From contig NZ_JAMBPR010000012.1 in NCBI RefSeq assembly GCF_024206475.1, forward strand, positions 62,001 through 126,000: 64,000 nt of DNA, in the 5' to 3' direction. The DNA is from Paraburkholderia sp. CNPSo 3274 (GTDB lineage: Bacteria > Pseudomonadota > Gammaproteobacteria > Burkholderiales > Burkholderiaceae). The position numbers were made by a program, and so were the translations under genes. How positions within the stretch are numbered: the stretch's first letter is position 1; every line of letters starts with the position of its first letter. This document shows positions 38,804 through 48,912 of this stretch, piece after piece. The notes beneath the pieces are model-generated. The model did not search any database. It was not told where the DNA came from and saw only the letters and a program-made list of their open reading frames with translations.

Positions 38804-40192
38804 TCACACATCGGACTGCTCGACCTCCGGCAACGTCGATCCGCCTTTACCCGTTTGACGCGCAGGTTGATTCGCAGATTGACCCGCACCTTGCTGCGCC
38901 GAAGAAGCGCCACTTACCGCGGTCGGCGGCTCAACCTGCGTCTGACCCGCCGACTCGGGAACCTCACCCGCGAGCCCGGCAAGCCTCGCTTCGAGCACGT
39001 CGAAGATCGCTTGCGGTGACAGCATGCGCTTCGCGTAGCGCCGCGCGGCACGGCCAAGCGCGGCGCGGCGCGCGGGGTCGCCCGCCAGATCGACGATCGC
39101 CGCGGCCAGCGCTGCGCCATCCTCGGGCGGCACCAGGATCCCGTGGTCCGAGACCACGTCGAAGAGACTCGTGCCGGGCCTCGCCATGGCGACCACCGCA
39201 CGGCCGCTTGCGAGCATGCCGGTGAGCTTCGAGGGCATCACGAGGTCGGCGGCGTCGTTGCGCTGCGGCAGCACGTGGATATCGGCCACATTCAGCAGTT
39301 CGTTGAGCATCGAAGACGGCTGCAGCGGCAGCACATGACAGTTCGAGAGCGGCTCGCAACGCGCCAACAGCTCTCGCCTGGCCGCGCCGTCGCCGCAGAA
39401 CACGAAGCTGATATCGGGCCGCGAGGCGAGCGCCGTTGCAACATCCGCGAGGATTTCGATGCCCTGCTTCGCCCCCATGTTCCCCGAGTAGAGCACGACG
39501 GTGTTGTCCTGCGGGATGCCGAGGCGCCGCCGGAACGCGCTCGGATACGGCAGCGGGAAGATCGCCCGGGTATCGACCCAGTTCGGCAGGCACACGGCGC
39601 GCGAGGCGTCCACACCCTTGTCGATGGCGCGCTCGACCATGCGCGCCGAAATCGACGAGACGACGTCGAAGCGCCGCAGCAGCCAGCGTTCGCCGGCGAG
39701 GGCCGCGCGCCCGAGACGCGACCCCTGGCCGCCGCGCAGAAGCCCCAGATCGAATGCCGCATCGACTTCGAAGTCCTGAATATGCAGCCAGCTGCGCGCG
39801 CCGACGGCGCGCGCGAGCATGAGCGCGCCGGGCGCACAAAAGAGCGTTGGCAGGATCAACATGACGGCCTGGGGCCGCCACGCCGCGAGCCGCGCGAGAA
39901 GCGGCAGCGACGAGAGCGCGAAGCTCGCCAGATGCACGATGCGTTTCAAGCCGCCCTGCTGCGCAGGCACCCACAGCGGCGCACGCCAGACACTCACGCC
40001 GCGCAACGTTTCGCGTTGGTATTGCCCCGCGCGATAGCCTTCATGCACGCGCCATTGCGGGTAATAAGGCGGCGCGCAGATCACGCGCACCTCATGACCG
40101 TGCGTCGCGAGCAGTTCCGCCATTTCGGCTGTGTATTTGCCGACGCCTGTGACTTCGGGCGCGTAATTCAGTCCGTAGATCAGGATTCTCAT
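38804..40192 (-). CDS. wcaI: WcaI-like glycosyltransferase (GT4)
   Basis: The 462-aa protein begins MRILIYGLNYAPEVTGVGKY and contains CAPPYYPQW, LHIQDFEVDAAFDLGLL and NWVDTRAIFPLPYPSAFRR, the pattern of the WcaI family of colanic acid glycosyltransferases. The C-terminal 55 residues are Gln/Pro/Ser-rich and outside the fold. It lies downstream of an intrinsic terminator that closes the fcl operon, so it may have its own promoter within 40193-40250. Confidence 0.88.
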   Translation of the reverse strand: MRILIYGLNYAPEVTGVGKYTAEMAELLATHGHEVRVICAPPYYPQWRVHEGYRAGQYQRETLRGVSVWRAPLWVPAQQGGLKRIVHLASFALSSLPLLARLAAWRPQAVMLILPTLFCAPGALMLARAVGARSWLHIQDFEVDAAFDLGLLRGGQGSRLGRAALAGERWLLRRFDVVSSISARMVERAIDKGVDASRAVCLPNWVDTRAIFPLPYPSAFRRRLGIPQDNTVVLYSGNMGAKQGIEILADVATALASRPDISFVFCGDGAARRELLARCEPLSNCHVLPLQPSSMLNELLNVADIHVLPQRNDAADLVMPSKLTGMLASGRAVVAMARPGTSLFDVVSDHGILVPPEDGAALAAAIVDLAGDPARRAALGRAARRYAKRMLSPQAIFDVLEARLAGLAGEVPESAGQTQVEPPTAVSGASSAQQGAGQSANQPARQTGKGGSTLPEVEQSDV

Positions 40193-40249
40193 TGCGTTGC
40201 TTCCGTCCCTGAACTGCTCTGTGCCACTTTTAATCGTCTCGCGCGCCGG

Positions 40250-40294
40250 GCGAAAAAAAGCGGGCGTCGTGCATCCGGTCCGCGCACGACGCCC
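40250..40294 (-). terminator. intrinsic terminator of the manC-wcaJ-wzc-gmd-fcl operon
   Basis: On the minus strand an 11-bp perfect stem (GGGCGTCGTGC with GCACGACGCCC; + coordinates 40262-40272 and 40284-40294) closes an 11-nt loop and is followed after two bases by seven T. It lies 77 bp past the fcl stop. Confidence 0.85.
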
Positions 40295-40370
40295 ACCACC
40301 AACCAGACGCCTCTTCCCTTTCGTCCTTTTGAGCCGATTGGTTGAAAGCCATCGGTCCCTTCAGGCCACA

Positions 40371-41330
40371 TCAAGCCCGCATGCCCGCCTCGTACGCCGG
40401 CGCGGCATGGGTTTGAAGAAAGTCGTCGTAGGTGCGGGCGAGCCCCTCCTGGAGGCCGATGTGCGCGTGCCAGCCCAAGTCGCCCAGGCGCGACACGTCG
40501 AGCAGCTTGCGCGGCGTGCCGTCGGGCTTGGTCGAGTCGAACACCAGCTCGCCTTCGAAGCCCACCACGTCGCACACGCGCTGCGCGAGGTCGTGGATCG
40601 ACAGGTCCTCGCCAACGCCGACGTTGTACACGCCGTCGCCGGTCTCGTGCTCCAGCACGAAGATCGTCGCATCGGCGAGATCGTCGACGTGCAGGAACTC
40701 GCGGCGCGGCCTGCCCGAACCCCAGACGGTCAACGTGCGCTGGCCGTTGCTGCGCGCCTCGTGCGCCTTGCGGATCAGGGCGGGCAGCACATGGCTGCTG
40801 CCGAGGTCGTAGTTGTCGTTGGGGCCGTACAGGTTGGTCGGCATGAGCGAGACGAAATGCGTGCCGTACTGGCGGTTGTACGCTTCGCAGAGCTTCAGGC
40901 CCGCGATCTTCGCGATCGCGTAGGCCTCGTTGGTCGGCTCGAGCGGCGAGGTGAGCAGATAAGTCTCGCGGATCGGCTGCGGACATTCGCGCGGATAAAT
41001 GCACGACGAGCCGAAGAACACGAGGCGCTGCACGCCCGCGTTGTACGACGCCCGGATCACGTTGGTTTCGATCGCCAGGTTATCCCAGGCGAACTGGGCG
41101 GGCTGCGTCGAATTCGCGAGGATGCCGCCCACACGTGCGGCCGCGAGCAGCACCGCGTCGATGTGCTCGCCTTTGAAAAAGGCGTCGACCGCAGCCTGAT
41201 CGGTGAGGTCGAGCTCCCCGTGAGGACGCGTGACGAGATTACGGTAGCCGTGCGTCTGCAACGCGCGCACGAGCGCCGAGCCCACCATGCCGCGGTGGCC
41301 AGCAACGAAGATTCGGGAGTTCTTGTCCAT
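40371..41330 (-). CDS. fcl: GDP-L-fucose synthase
   Basis: The 319-aa short-chain dehydrogenase converts GDP-4-keto-6-deoxy-D-mannose to GDP-L-fucose by epimerisation and NADPH reduction. The cofactor motif GHRGMVG is at 11-17, the SSCIYP serine motif near 109, and the YxxxK pair at Tyr137/Lys141. It follows gmd by 6 bp and would use its product directly. The length and motifs match WcaG/Fcl well. Confidence 0.96.
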   Translation of the reverse strand: MDKNSRIFVAGHRGMVGSALVRALQTHGYRNLVTRPHGELDLTDQAAVDAFFKGEHIDAVLLAAARVGGILANSTQPAQFAWDNLAIETNVIRASYNAGVQRLVFFGSSCIYPRECPQPIRETYLLTSPLEPTNEAYAIAKIAGLKLCEAYNRQYGTHFVSLMPTNLYGPNDNYDLGSSHVLPALIRKAHEARSNGQRTLTVWGSGRPRREFLHVDDLADATIFVLEHETGDGVYNVGVGEDLSIHDLAQRVCDVVGFEGELVFDSTKPDGTPRKLLDVSRLGDLGWHAHIGLQEGLARTYDDFLQTHAAPAYEAGMRA

Positions 41331-41336
41331 GGCATC

Positions 41337-42461
41337 TCACTCGTGATGTTCGAGAGCCTTGAAGCCGGCCAGCGTGACGAGCGCGTCGCGCCGGGCGGCC
41401 TGATAGTCGGCTCGCACCATTTCCTTGACGAGCGCCTGGAACGAGGTGGCTGGCTTCCAGCCCAGCTTCTCCTGCGCCTTGGAGGCGTCGCCAAGCAGCG
41501 TCTCGACCTCGGCCGGGCGGAAGTAGCGCGGGTCGACACGCAGGATCACCTGACCCGCTTCGAGCCGCATCTCGCGCGAGTCGACGTGGTCGACAATGCC
41601 GACCTCTTCGACACCGTTGCCCTCGAAACGCACCGTGATGCCCAGTTCCGTCGCCGCCGCGCGCACGAAGTCGCGCACGCTGTATTGCACGCCCGTTGCG
41701 ATCACGAAGTCCTCGGGCTTTTCCTGCTGGAGCATGCGCCACTGCATGTCGACGTAATCGCGCGCATGGCCCCAGTCGCGCATGGCCGAAAGGTTGCCGA
41801 GATACACCTCCTTCTGCAATCCGACGGCGATGCGGGCAATCGCACGCGTGATCTTGCGCGTGACGAAGGTCTCGCCGCGCTGCGGCGACTCGTGGTTGAA
41901 GAGAATGCCGTTGCACGCGTAGATGCCGTACGCCTCGCGGTAGTTGACCGTGGTCCAGTAGGCGAACAGTTTCGCGACCGCATAAGGGCTGCGCGGATAG
42001 AACGGCGTGGTTTCGCGCTGCGGCACTTCCTGCACGAGCCCATACAGCTCGGACGTCGAAGCCTGGTAGAAGCGCGTTTTCTTCGCGAGGCCGAGAATGC
42101 GGATCGCTTCCAGAAGGCGCAGCGTACCGAGGCCGTCCGCGTTCGCGGTGTACTCGGGCTCGTCGAACGACACGGCCACGTGACTCTGCGCGGCGAGGTT
42201 GTAGACTTCGTCGGGCGCGATCTCCTGGACCACGCGCAACAGGGCCGTGGTGTCCGTCATTTCGCCGTGATGGAGGTGGATGCCGGGCTCCGAGTCGTGT
42301 GCATCGCGATACAGGTGATCGATGCGGTCCGTGTTGAAGAGCGACGAGCGGCGCTTGATGCCATGCACCTCATAGCCTTTGTTCAAAAGCAGTTCTGCCA
42401 GATACGAACCGTCCTGACCGGTGATGCCGGTAATCAAAGCAACTTTACGAGCCATTGCCAT
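41337..42461 (-). CDS. gmd: GDP-mannose 4,6-dehydratase
   Basis: The 374-aa enzyme converts GDP-mannose to GDP-4-keto-6-deoxymannose. GITGQDG at 12-18 binds NADP; the YxxxK pair is Tyr160/Lys164 ([12 protein letters not shown]); ASTSELYG is the usual Ser/Thr/Glu site. The ATG at 42461 follows GAGGAGAG. It stands between wzc and fcl in the operon and, with ManC and Fcl, gives a route to GDP-fucose. Confidence 0.96.
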   Translation of the reverse strand: MAMARKVALITGITGQDGSYLAELLLNKGYEVHGIKRRSSLFNTDRIDHLYRDAHDSEPGIHLHHGEMTDTTALLRVVQEIAPDEVYNLAAQSHVAVSFDEPEYTANADGLGTLRLLEAIRILGLAKKTRFYQASTSELYGLVQEVPQRETTPFYPRSPYAVAKLFAYWTTVNYREAYGIYACNGILFNHESPQRGETFVTRKITRAIARIAVGLQKEVYLGNLSAMRDWGHARDYVDMQWRMLQQEKPEDFVIATGVQYSVRDFVRAAATELGITVRFEGNGVEEVGIVDHVDSREMRLEAGQVILRVDPRYFRPAEVETLLGDASKAQEKLGWKPATSFQALVKEMVRADYQAARRDALVTLAGFKALEHHE

Positions 42462-42554
42462 CGTTCTCTCCTCGCGTGTGCGAAATGGGATTCGGTGGTT
42501 TTCATCATCGACCGCCAGCCCGAAAACCGACCGTCAACCTGCTGTTACCTTGCT

Positions 42555-44786
42555 CTACCCTGAAACGCTTTCGTAACCGTAGTAACCGCCGCGATACCCG
42601 CCGCCGATGAATGCGCCAGTCTTCGGCACGTCGGTGAGCAGCACGCCGCGTAGATTCACGCCGCCAATGCGCAGGCGCTTGACCGTTTCCTCGAGCTCCG
42701 AAATCGGGTGGCGGCCGTGGCGGATCGCGAGAAGCGTCGTGCCCGCGTACCGTCCGATCACCGTCGAGTCGGTCACCGCGAGTACCGGCGGCGTATCGAC
42801 GATCACGAGGTCATACTTCGCCCCCAGTTCCTCGAGCAGCGACTCGAAGCGCGGGCTCATCAGCAGTTCAGACGGATGCGAGTGCAGCGAGCCCTTTGCC
42901 AGCACGTCGAGTCCAGGCAGCACCTCGTGCTGGATCGCGCGCTCCAGCTCCGCGCCGAGCAGCACGTCGGAGAGACCCGGCTGGTGCGCGATGCCGAAGT
43001 GCGAGTGCACGTCGCCGCGCCGCATGTCGCCATCGACGATCAGCACGCGCTTGTTCACCGAGGCGACCAGCGCGGCGAGATTGACCGAGAGGAACGATTT
43101 GCCGATGTCGGGCCGCGAGCCCGTGAGCATCACGATGTTGTTGCGCGCATCGTTGAGCGTGAGCTGCAGCGAGGTGCGCAGGCTCCGCACGCCTTCCACC
43201 GCCACGTCCTGCGGGTTCTGCTGCGCGAGCACGTGCAGCCCGCGCCGGCGCGACGCCACGTGATGCTGCAGCCGCAGCTGTTGCGGGCTGCGCGGCACCA
43301 CGGCGAAGACCGGCACGCCGAGCGCGGCTTCGAGTTCGTCCGGACGCTCCACGCCGCCGTACAGCGACTTGCGCACGAACGCGACGAGTACGCCCAGCAC
43401 GAGCCCCGCCCCGATCGCGAGCGCAATCACGAGCAGCTTCTTCGGACGCACCGGATCATCCGGCGCTTCGGCGAAATCGACCACGCGCACGTCGCCCACC
43501 TGGCCCGCGCGCGCCACACGCAGTTGCTGCGCGCTGTTCAGGAGACTCGTGTAAAGCTCCGTGCTGACATGCACGTCGCGCAAGAGACGCACAGCGGACT
43601 GTTCCGTGTCCGGCAGTTGCGCCACATTACGCGTGAGCTGCGACTGCGCGGCCTGCAGCGTGCCGATCTGCGCATCGAGCGCCTGGACGGCCGGGTGATG
43701 TTCGGTGAAACGCTGCGCGAGTTCCGCGCGTTGCTGCCGCAGGTCTTCGAGGCGGATCTTGTTGTCGCTCACTTGCTGGAGCAACAGCCGGCTTTCTTCG
43801 CCGAGATCGACGGTGCCGTGCTCGTTACGGAACTTGTTGTACTTCTGCTCGGCCGCGTCGACTTGCGCGCGCAGTTGCGGCAGCTGGTCGTCGAGGAACG
43901 CGAGCATGTGTTCCGCTTCGGCCGAACGGCTTGCGATGTCCTGCTTGATGAACTCGTGCGCCACGTTGTTGAGGATCGCGGCCGTCGTCTTGCTGTTGTG
44001 GCCTTCGAGACTCGCGCGGATCACGCCGGATTGCAGCCCGACCTCCTGGATCTGGAGCGCATTCTCCAGCCGGTCGACGGTGGTGAGCGTCGAGGCGCGT
44101 GTGAGCAGGAAAGGCGTTCCGGGCGCCCCGCTCAAACTGTCCACGTGCAGCGCGATCGGTCCGACTGAAGTGTTGGCGCTCACGTCCTCGCCCACGCGGC
44201 CCTGCAGAAGCGGAATGCCGTCGGGGTCGCGCAGCGTGAAGGTGCCGGGCTCTTCGCCGGCGACGATCGTGAAGTCGCGCTCATACATCGCTTCGGGCGT
44301 ATCGAAGCGCGACACCGTGATGTCGCCGCCGCCCCATGCATAGCCGGACGGCCGCATGAACCCGGGCAGCTTCTGCGCCCAGGGCGAGCCCAGGATGCCG
44401 GAAAGCATGCCGCCAATCACGGGCATTTCGCGCGGCCGCGCCGAAATGTCGAGGTGCAGCTTGCGCACCGTTTCCTCGGTCACATTGCGCGACTTCAGCA
44501 TTTCGATGACGCCGTTCGCGGTCGACTTCTCGTCGAACATGCCCGTGAGCGGCGGCAGGCTGCTGTCCTTCTTGCTGGCGTCGCCTTTGTCGACGAGGTG
44601 GAACAGCACATCGGCACGGTAGGTCGGCGTGGCGAGGAATGCATAGGCCGCGCCCAGCAGCGTGACGGCGAGCGTCACGACCGCGATGGCGCGCCAGTTC
44701 GCCACCATCGTTTGCAGGTAGTCGCCTAGGTATCGCTCCTCGGCGCCTGCCGCGCCATAGTAAGCGCCGTCATAATTCATCGCCAT
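42555..44786 (-). CDS. wzc: polysaccharide co-polymerase/BY-kinase (Wzc family)
   Basis: The 743-aa inner-membrane protein has two membrane segments around a periplasmic coiled-coil Wzz domain (helix near residue 30 and near 435-450). A cytoplasmic tyrosine kinase domain follows: Walker A TGSRPDIGKS (Lys563), A' VLIVDGDMRRGD and Walker B VIVDTPPVLAVTDS. The tail carries a Tyr cluster (Tyr731, 735, 736, 738), the autophosphorylation site in this family. ATG 44786 follows GGGAG. No low-molecular-weight Tyr phosphatase (Wzb) is in the window, although most wzc loci have one. Confidence 0.93.
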   Translation of the reverse strand: MAMNYDGAYYGAAGAEERYLGDYLQTMVANWRAIAVVTLAVTLLGAAYAFLATPTYRADVLFHLVDKGDASKKDSSLPPLTGMFDEKSTANGVIEMLKSRNVTEETVRKLHLDISARPREMPVIGGMLSGILGSPWAQKLPGFMRPSGYAWGGGDITVSRFDTPEAMYERDFTIVAGEEPGTFTLRDPDGIPLLQGRVGEDVSANTSVGPIALHVDSLSGAPGTPFLLTRASTLTTVDRLENALQIQEVGLQSGVIRASLEGHNSKTTAAILNNVAHEFIKQDIASRSAEAEHMLAFLDDQLPQLRAQVDAAEQKYNKFRNEHGTVDLGEESRLLLQQVSDNKIRLEDLRQQRAELAQRFTEHHPAVQALDAQIGTLQAAQSQLTRNVAQLPDTEQSAVRLLRDVHVSTELYTSLLNSAQQLRVARAGQVGDVRVVDFAEAPDDPVRPKKLLVIALAIGAGLVLGVLVAFVRKSLYGGVERPDELEAALGVPVFAVVPRSPQQLRLQHHVASRRRGLHVLAQQNPQDVAVEGVRSLRTSLQLTLNDARNNIVMLTGSRPDIGKSFLSVNLAALVASVNKRVLIVDGDMRRGDVHSHFGIAHQPGLSDVLLGAELERAIQHEVLPGLDVLAKGSLHSHPSELLMSPRFESLLEELGAKYDLVIVDTPPVLAVTDSTVIGRYAGTTLLAIRHGRHPISELEETVKRLRIGGVNLRGVLLTDVPKTGAFIGGGYRGGYYGYESVSG

Positions 44787-44848
44787 CTTGCTTCTCCCGA
44801 AACCTGGTGTTGCTTGCTGGTGATGCTTGCTCGAATGCGCCGCAGCGC

Positions 44849-46240
44849 TCAGTACGCGTTGCGGCCTACCAGCCCGTGAACGATCGTGGCCGCGATGATG
44901 CGCATGTCGAGCCAGAACGACCAATGGCCGAGGTAATACAGATCGTGCGCTACGCGCATTTCCATCTTTTCGAGGTGATCGGTCTCGCCGCGAAATCCGT
45001 TGACTTGCGCCCAGCCGGTGATGCCGGGCTTGATGCGATAGCGGTGGATGTAGCCCTTCACCACGCTCTGATAAAGATCGTCGTGCTCGAGCGCATGCGG
45101 GCGGGGTCCAACCACCGACATGTCGCCGCGCAGCACGTTGTAGAACTGCGGCAATTCATCGAGGCTCGTGCGGCGCAGGAACGCGCCGAGACGCGTCACG
45201 CGCGGGTCATGGCGCGTCGCCTGGCTCACCGTGCCGGGCGCCTCCTTGTGCTCGCGCATCGTGCGGAACTTGTAGATCGTGAACACGCGGCCGTCGGCGC
45301 CCTTGCGGCGCTGCCTGAACAACACGGGCCCAGGCGAGGAAAACTTCACCGCGATGGCAATGCCGATGAGGAGCGGCGTGAGGCTGGCGAGCGCAAGCGT
45401 TGCGAACGCCCGGTCGAACATGGCCTTCTTGAACTGCGCGCTCGCGGGCAGCGGCGAGGCGACGAGGTTGATGGCGGGCACGCCGAGCAGATCGATCACC
45501 GTACTGGTGTCGAACAGGGCCAACGAGCGCACGTCCGGAATGAAGCGGATGTTCACGAGGTCGTTGCGAAACTCGCTCACGAGCCGCACCACGGTGCGTT
45601 CTTCGGCGAGCGAAAGGGCGAGCCACAACTCGTGCACGTCATGCTCGCGGATGTAATGCGCGAACGCCTCGATCGTGTCGCACACCGGCGCGTCTTTCTC
45701 CCTCGCGGGTCTCGCCGATTGCGGCATCGTGTTGTAGAGCGCGCTCGCGCGAAAGCCGGAGCCTGGCTCCGCATCGATGCGCCGCATGATCTCGTCGCAT
45801 TGTGAAGCGGAACCCGCAATGGCGACTTGATGAAGATTCATGCCCGCGCGCCGCATGTGCGAAAGCACGCCGTGCGCGAGGAAGCGCCACGTGATGAGCA
45901 AGCCACCTGCAAGTGCCGTCCAGTAAGCAAACCACAAGCGCGAAACGAGATCGACGTGATGCATCGTCGAGTACATCGAGATCAGCGCGCAGCCCTGCAC
46001 AACGAGCCAGGCAAGCGACACCTGGCCCGCGAGGAGTGCCTTGGAGCGGCCGCGCCACGACTGGTAAAGCTCGAACGCCGGAAAGATCACGAGCGCGAAC
46101 GCCGCGGCGAGCAGCACGAAGGCTTCGTTCACGCCGCGCGGCACGATTTCTTCGAAGCGGATCTCCGAAGCCACGCTCGCGCCGATCATCACGGCAGATA
46201 CGTCGAGCACTCTCGCCATCAGATTTTGTAGCTCGCGCAT
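44849..46240 (-). CDS. wcaJ: undecaprenyl-phosphate glucose phosphotransferase (WcaJ-like)
   Basis: The 463-aa protein has four to five N-terminal membrane helices, a Rossmann-like middle, and a C-terminal bacterial sugar transferase domain with KFSSPGPVLFRQRRKG, IYKFRTM and RRTSLDELPQFYNVLRGDMS, then VGPRPHALEHD. It would transfer a hexose-1-phosphate (glucose in the best-known members) to undecaprenyl phosphate and thus start the repeat unit. GGGAGAAAGC precedes the ATG. Which sugar is used here is inferred from the family. Confidence 0.9.
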   Translation of the reverse strand: MRELQNLMARVLDVSAVMIGASVASEIRFEEIVPRGVNEAFVLLAAAFALVIFPAFELYQSWRGRSKALLAGQVSLAWLVVQGCALISMYSTMHHVDLVSRLWFAYWTALAGGLLITWRFLAHGVLSHMRRAGMNLHQVAIAGSASQCDEIMRRIDAEPGSGFRASALYNTMPQSARPAREKDAPVCDTIEAFAHYIREHDVHELWLALSLAEERTVVRLVSEFRNDLVNIRFIPDVRSLALFDTSTVIDLLGVPAINLVASPLPASAQFKKAMFDRAFATLALASLTPLLIGIAIAVKFSSPGPVLFRQRRKGADGRVFTIYKFRTMREHKEAPGTVSQATRHDPRVTRLGAFLRRTSLDELPQFYNVLRGDMSVVGPRPHALEHDDLYQSVVKGYIHRYRIKPGITGWAQVNGFRGETDHLEKMEMRVAHDLYYLGHWSFWLDMRIIAATIVHGLVGRNAY

Positions 46241-46282
46241 GCTTTCTCCCTTTTTATCTCCCTGCAGGCCGTGCCGCTGCCC

Positions 46283-47818
46283 TCAGCCGCAGCGGCCGTA
46301 CGTATCGTCGAGACGGACGATGTCGTCCTCTCCCAAATACGCTCCCGACTGCACCTCGATGATCTCGAGCGGCACCTTGCCCGGGTTTTCCAGCCGGTGA
46401 CGCACACCGAGCGGAATGTAAGTGGACTCGTTTTCCGTCAGAAGAAAGGATTCCTCACCACGCGTAACGAGCGCAGTGCCGCGCACAACCGTCCAATGCT
46501 CGGCGCGATGGTGATGCAGTTGCAGCGAGAGTCGCGCGCCCGGCGTGACGACGATGCGTTTGACCTGGAAGCGCTCGCCCGAATCGATCGAATCGTAGAA
46601 GCCCCACGGACGTTGCACCTTGCGATGCGAATCCGCCTCGGGCGCGCGCTCCGCCTTGATGCGCGCAACGAGCCCCTTCACGTCCTGCACTTTCGAGCGG
46701 TCGGCGACGAGCACCGCATCGGCGGTTTCGACCACCACGAGGTTCGAAGTCCCCACGCACGCCACGAGCCTGCCGTCGGAATGCGCGTAAGTCGCCACCG
46801 CACCCTCGAACACCACACGCCCGCGTCCGACGTTGCCGTCGTCGTCCTTTTCCATCGCGGCCCACACGGCGTCCCACGAGCCGAGGTCGGACCAGCCCGC
46901 GTCGAGCGCGACCACCACCCCCTCGGGCGTCCAGCCGTTGCTACCCGATAGCCGCTCCATGACCGCGTAATCGATCGAGTCGGACGGGGCGCGCTTGAAG
47001 GCGTCTGTGGCCGGCCGGAACACGGGACCGTCTTGCTGGCCGTCGACGAACGAGGCAAGGCACGCTGCGTGCATGTCGGGCTGCAGCGCGCGCAGCGAAT
47101 CGAGCCAGACGCTCGCACGCATCACGAAGATGCCGCTGTTCCACCAGTAGCCGCCCTGCGTGATGTATTGCGTAGCAAGTTCGGGTGCGGGCTTTTCCAC
47201 AAAGCCGTCGATACGGTGCGCGCCATCGGCGATCGCCTCGCCGATGCGGATGTAACCAAACCCTGTTTCGGGCGAACGCGGCGGCACGCCCAGCGTGACG
47301 ATCGCGCCGCGCTGCGCGTGGCGTGCTGCGCATTCAAGCGCGCGCTGCAGGGCGTCCACGTCGGCGATCGCATGGTCCGACGGCATCACGATAAGAATCG
47401 CGTCGTCACCGTTCGCGCACGCAAGCGCCGCGCCGAGTGTGAGCGCCGGCGCCGTGTCGCGCCGCGCCGGCTCGACCACGAGCCGCGCGTCCATGCCACA
47501 CGCACGCAATTGATCGACGATCACGAAGCGGTGTTCTTCACCACATACGACGATTGGCGAACTCGCGACCTGCCACTCTGACGAAAAGCCGTCGAGGCGG
47601 TGCACCGTCGCCTGCAGCAGCGTGTCGCTGCCCACCACACCAATTAACTGCTTAGGGAAATGCTCGCGCGACATCGGCCACAAACGCGTACCGGAGCCGC
47701 CCGCCAGCACCACCGGCACGATGCGAGTGCAAGGGGTAGTGTCTTCGCGCGCTGTCCCCGGCTCGCTTTCTGCACGGGCCTGACTTTGTCCCTCATGAAT
47801 CGATGACCTTTCATTCAT
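46283..47818 (-). CDS. manC: mannose-1-phosphate guanylyltransferase / mannose-6-phosphate isomerase
   Basis: The 511-aa bifunctional enzyme makes GDP-mannose. The pyrophosphorylase signature VVLAGGSGTRLWPMSRE is at about 37-52 and FVEKP near 200. The C-terminal cupin isomerase domain carries RPWGFYDSIDSGERFQVKRI and LQLHHHRAEHW. ATG 47818 follows AAGGAG. It is the first gene of the minus-strand operon. A phosphomannomutase to feed it is not in the window. Confidence 0.95.
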   Translation of the reverse strand: MNERSSIHEGQSQARAESEPGTAREDTTPCTRIVPVVLAGGSGTRLWPMSREHFPKQLIGVVGSDTLLQATVHRLDGFSSEWQVASSPIVVCGEEHRFVIVDQLRACGMDARLVVEPARRDTAPALTLGAALACANGDDAILIVMPSDHAIADVDALQRALECAARHAQRGAIVTLGVPPRSPETGFGYIRIGEAIADGAHRIDGFVEKPAPELATQYITQGGYWWNSGIFVMRASVWLDSLRALQPDMHAACLASFVDGQQDGPVFRPATDAFKRAPSDSIDYAVMERLSGSNGWTPEGVVVALDAGWSDLGSWDAVWAAMEKDDDGNVGRGRVVFEGAVATYAHSDGRLVACVGTSNLVVVETADAVLVADRSKVQDVKGLVARIKAERAPEADSHRKVQRPWGFYDSIDSGERFQVKRIVVTPGARLSLQLHHHRAEHWTVVRGTALVTRGEESFLLTENESTYIPLGVRHRLENPGKVPLEIIEVQSGAYLGEDDIVRLDDTYGRCG

Positions 47819-47907
47819 CTTCGGACTCCTTCATATCGGGCAGGATCACTTTGGCTCGCCAATAGCGACCCCGTTTGCAACGAAGTGCGACCGTTGTTAC
47901 CGCGGCG

Positions 47908-48912
47908 TTACGAGACAGCTACGCCGGCCTCGCGGCGGCTTTGCTCGCGGTATTCGGTGGGCGAAATCATCATGCGCTTGCGGAAGATCTTGGCGAGGCG
48001 GTCGCCGTTGCCCATACCGGTGCGGCGCGCGATCTTGTCGACCGGCAATTCCGAATCGGTGAGCAGGCTGCAGGTAATCGCGAGGCGCGCATGCAGTAAG
48101 TAATCAGATGGCGTGATGCCCATCTCCAGCTTGAAGCGGCGCAGAAAGTTACGCTCGCTCATTGCAGCGACCTGCGCCGCGTCCGCTATCGAAATGGCCC
48201 GCTGACAGTTTTCCTGCAGCCAACGCGCCGCTGCACGCACTTTGTCAGCCGGTGCGCTGCCAAGCGCATCGCCGAGAAACGGCAAGAGGTTGCCACCCGA
48301 ATCGGGCATGAGCCGCTCGGTCACAGCGCGCGCAACATCCACGCCCAGGTCGCGCTTGACGAGCGTGAGCGCGCTCTTCATTGACTCGAGCCGGTCGCCG
48401 GCGTCGCCGCCCGCTTCCTCGCGTCCCGTTTGCATCGCATACGAGCCGAACTCGTGCTGCGTGCGCTGGCCGCACAGACTCGCCGCTTCGAGCAGCGAAC
48501 GGCCTTCACCAATCGGACGAATGGTGCCGGTATTCGCATGCACGCGACGCAGCCATGCAATGAGACGCTCGTCGTTGGCAGCCGCGAAGGCGCCCTTTCC
48601 ACCCGCCACGAACAGTGCGTCGAAGCCGACGTAGTGGCGTGCATCGAGTCCATCTGTCCAGACCCGTACCGACGACGAGCACGTTACGTTGCCGCCATCG
48701 GCCGAAAGGATGCTTACATCGTAAGGTGAACTGCGAGCGGTGTCTGTCGAGAGTTCATTCGCTACATGAAACACTTCAGCCACAATACCGGCGCCGAGCA
48801 GCGAACAACCATCGAACAGCAGAATTGCGATATGACGCACCTCTCGACTGATGCCCGCGGTCACTAGATGCGGGCGGCTGAACGACGGTAAATCCAGACT
48901 TGCGTACGCCAT
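47908..48912 (-). CDS. GlxA/AraC-family transcriptional regulator, paralogue 1
   Basis: The 334-aa regulator has an N-terminal PfpI/DJ-1-like domain (HIAILLFDGCSLLGAGIVAEVF, quoted in part: ILLFDGCSLLGAGIVAEVF) and a C-terminal AraC double HTH (SIADAAQVAAMSERNFLRRF and KIARRTGMGNGDRLAKIFR). It lies just upstream of manC on the same strand and divergent from the glycoside-hydrolase-like gene across a 627-bp AT-rich gap, a position suited to controlling both. It resembles the regulator at 52443-53447 along its whole length. Its ligand is unknown. Confidence 0.9.
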   Translation of the reverse strand: MAYASLDLPSFSRPHLVTAGISREVRHIAILLFDGCSLLGAGIVAEVFHVANELSTDTARSSPYDVSILSADGGNVTCSSSVRVWTDGLDARHYVGFDALFVAGGKGAFAAANDERLIAWLRRVHANTGTIRPIGEGRSLLEAASLCGQRTQHEFGSYAMQTGREEAGGDAGDRLESMKSALTLVKRDLGVDVARAVTERLMPDSGGNLLPFLGDALGSAPADKVRAAARWLQENCQRAISIADAAQVAAMSERNFLRRFKLEMGITPSDYLLHARLAITCSLLTDSELPVDKIARRTGMGNGDRLAKIFRKRMMISPTEYREQSRREAGVAVS

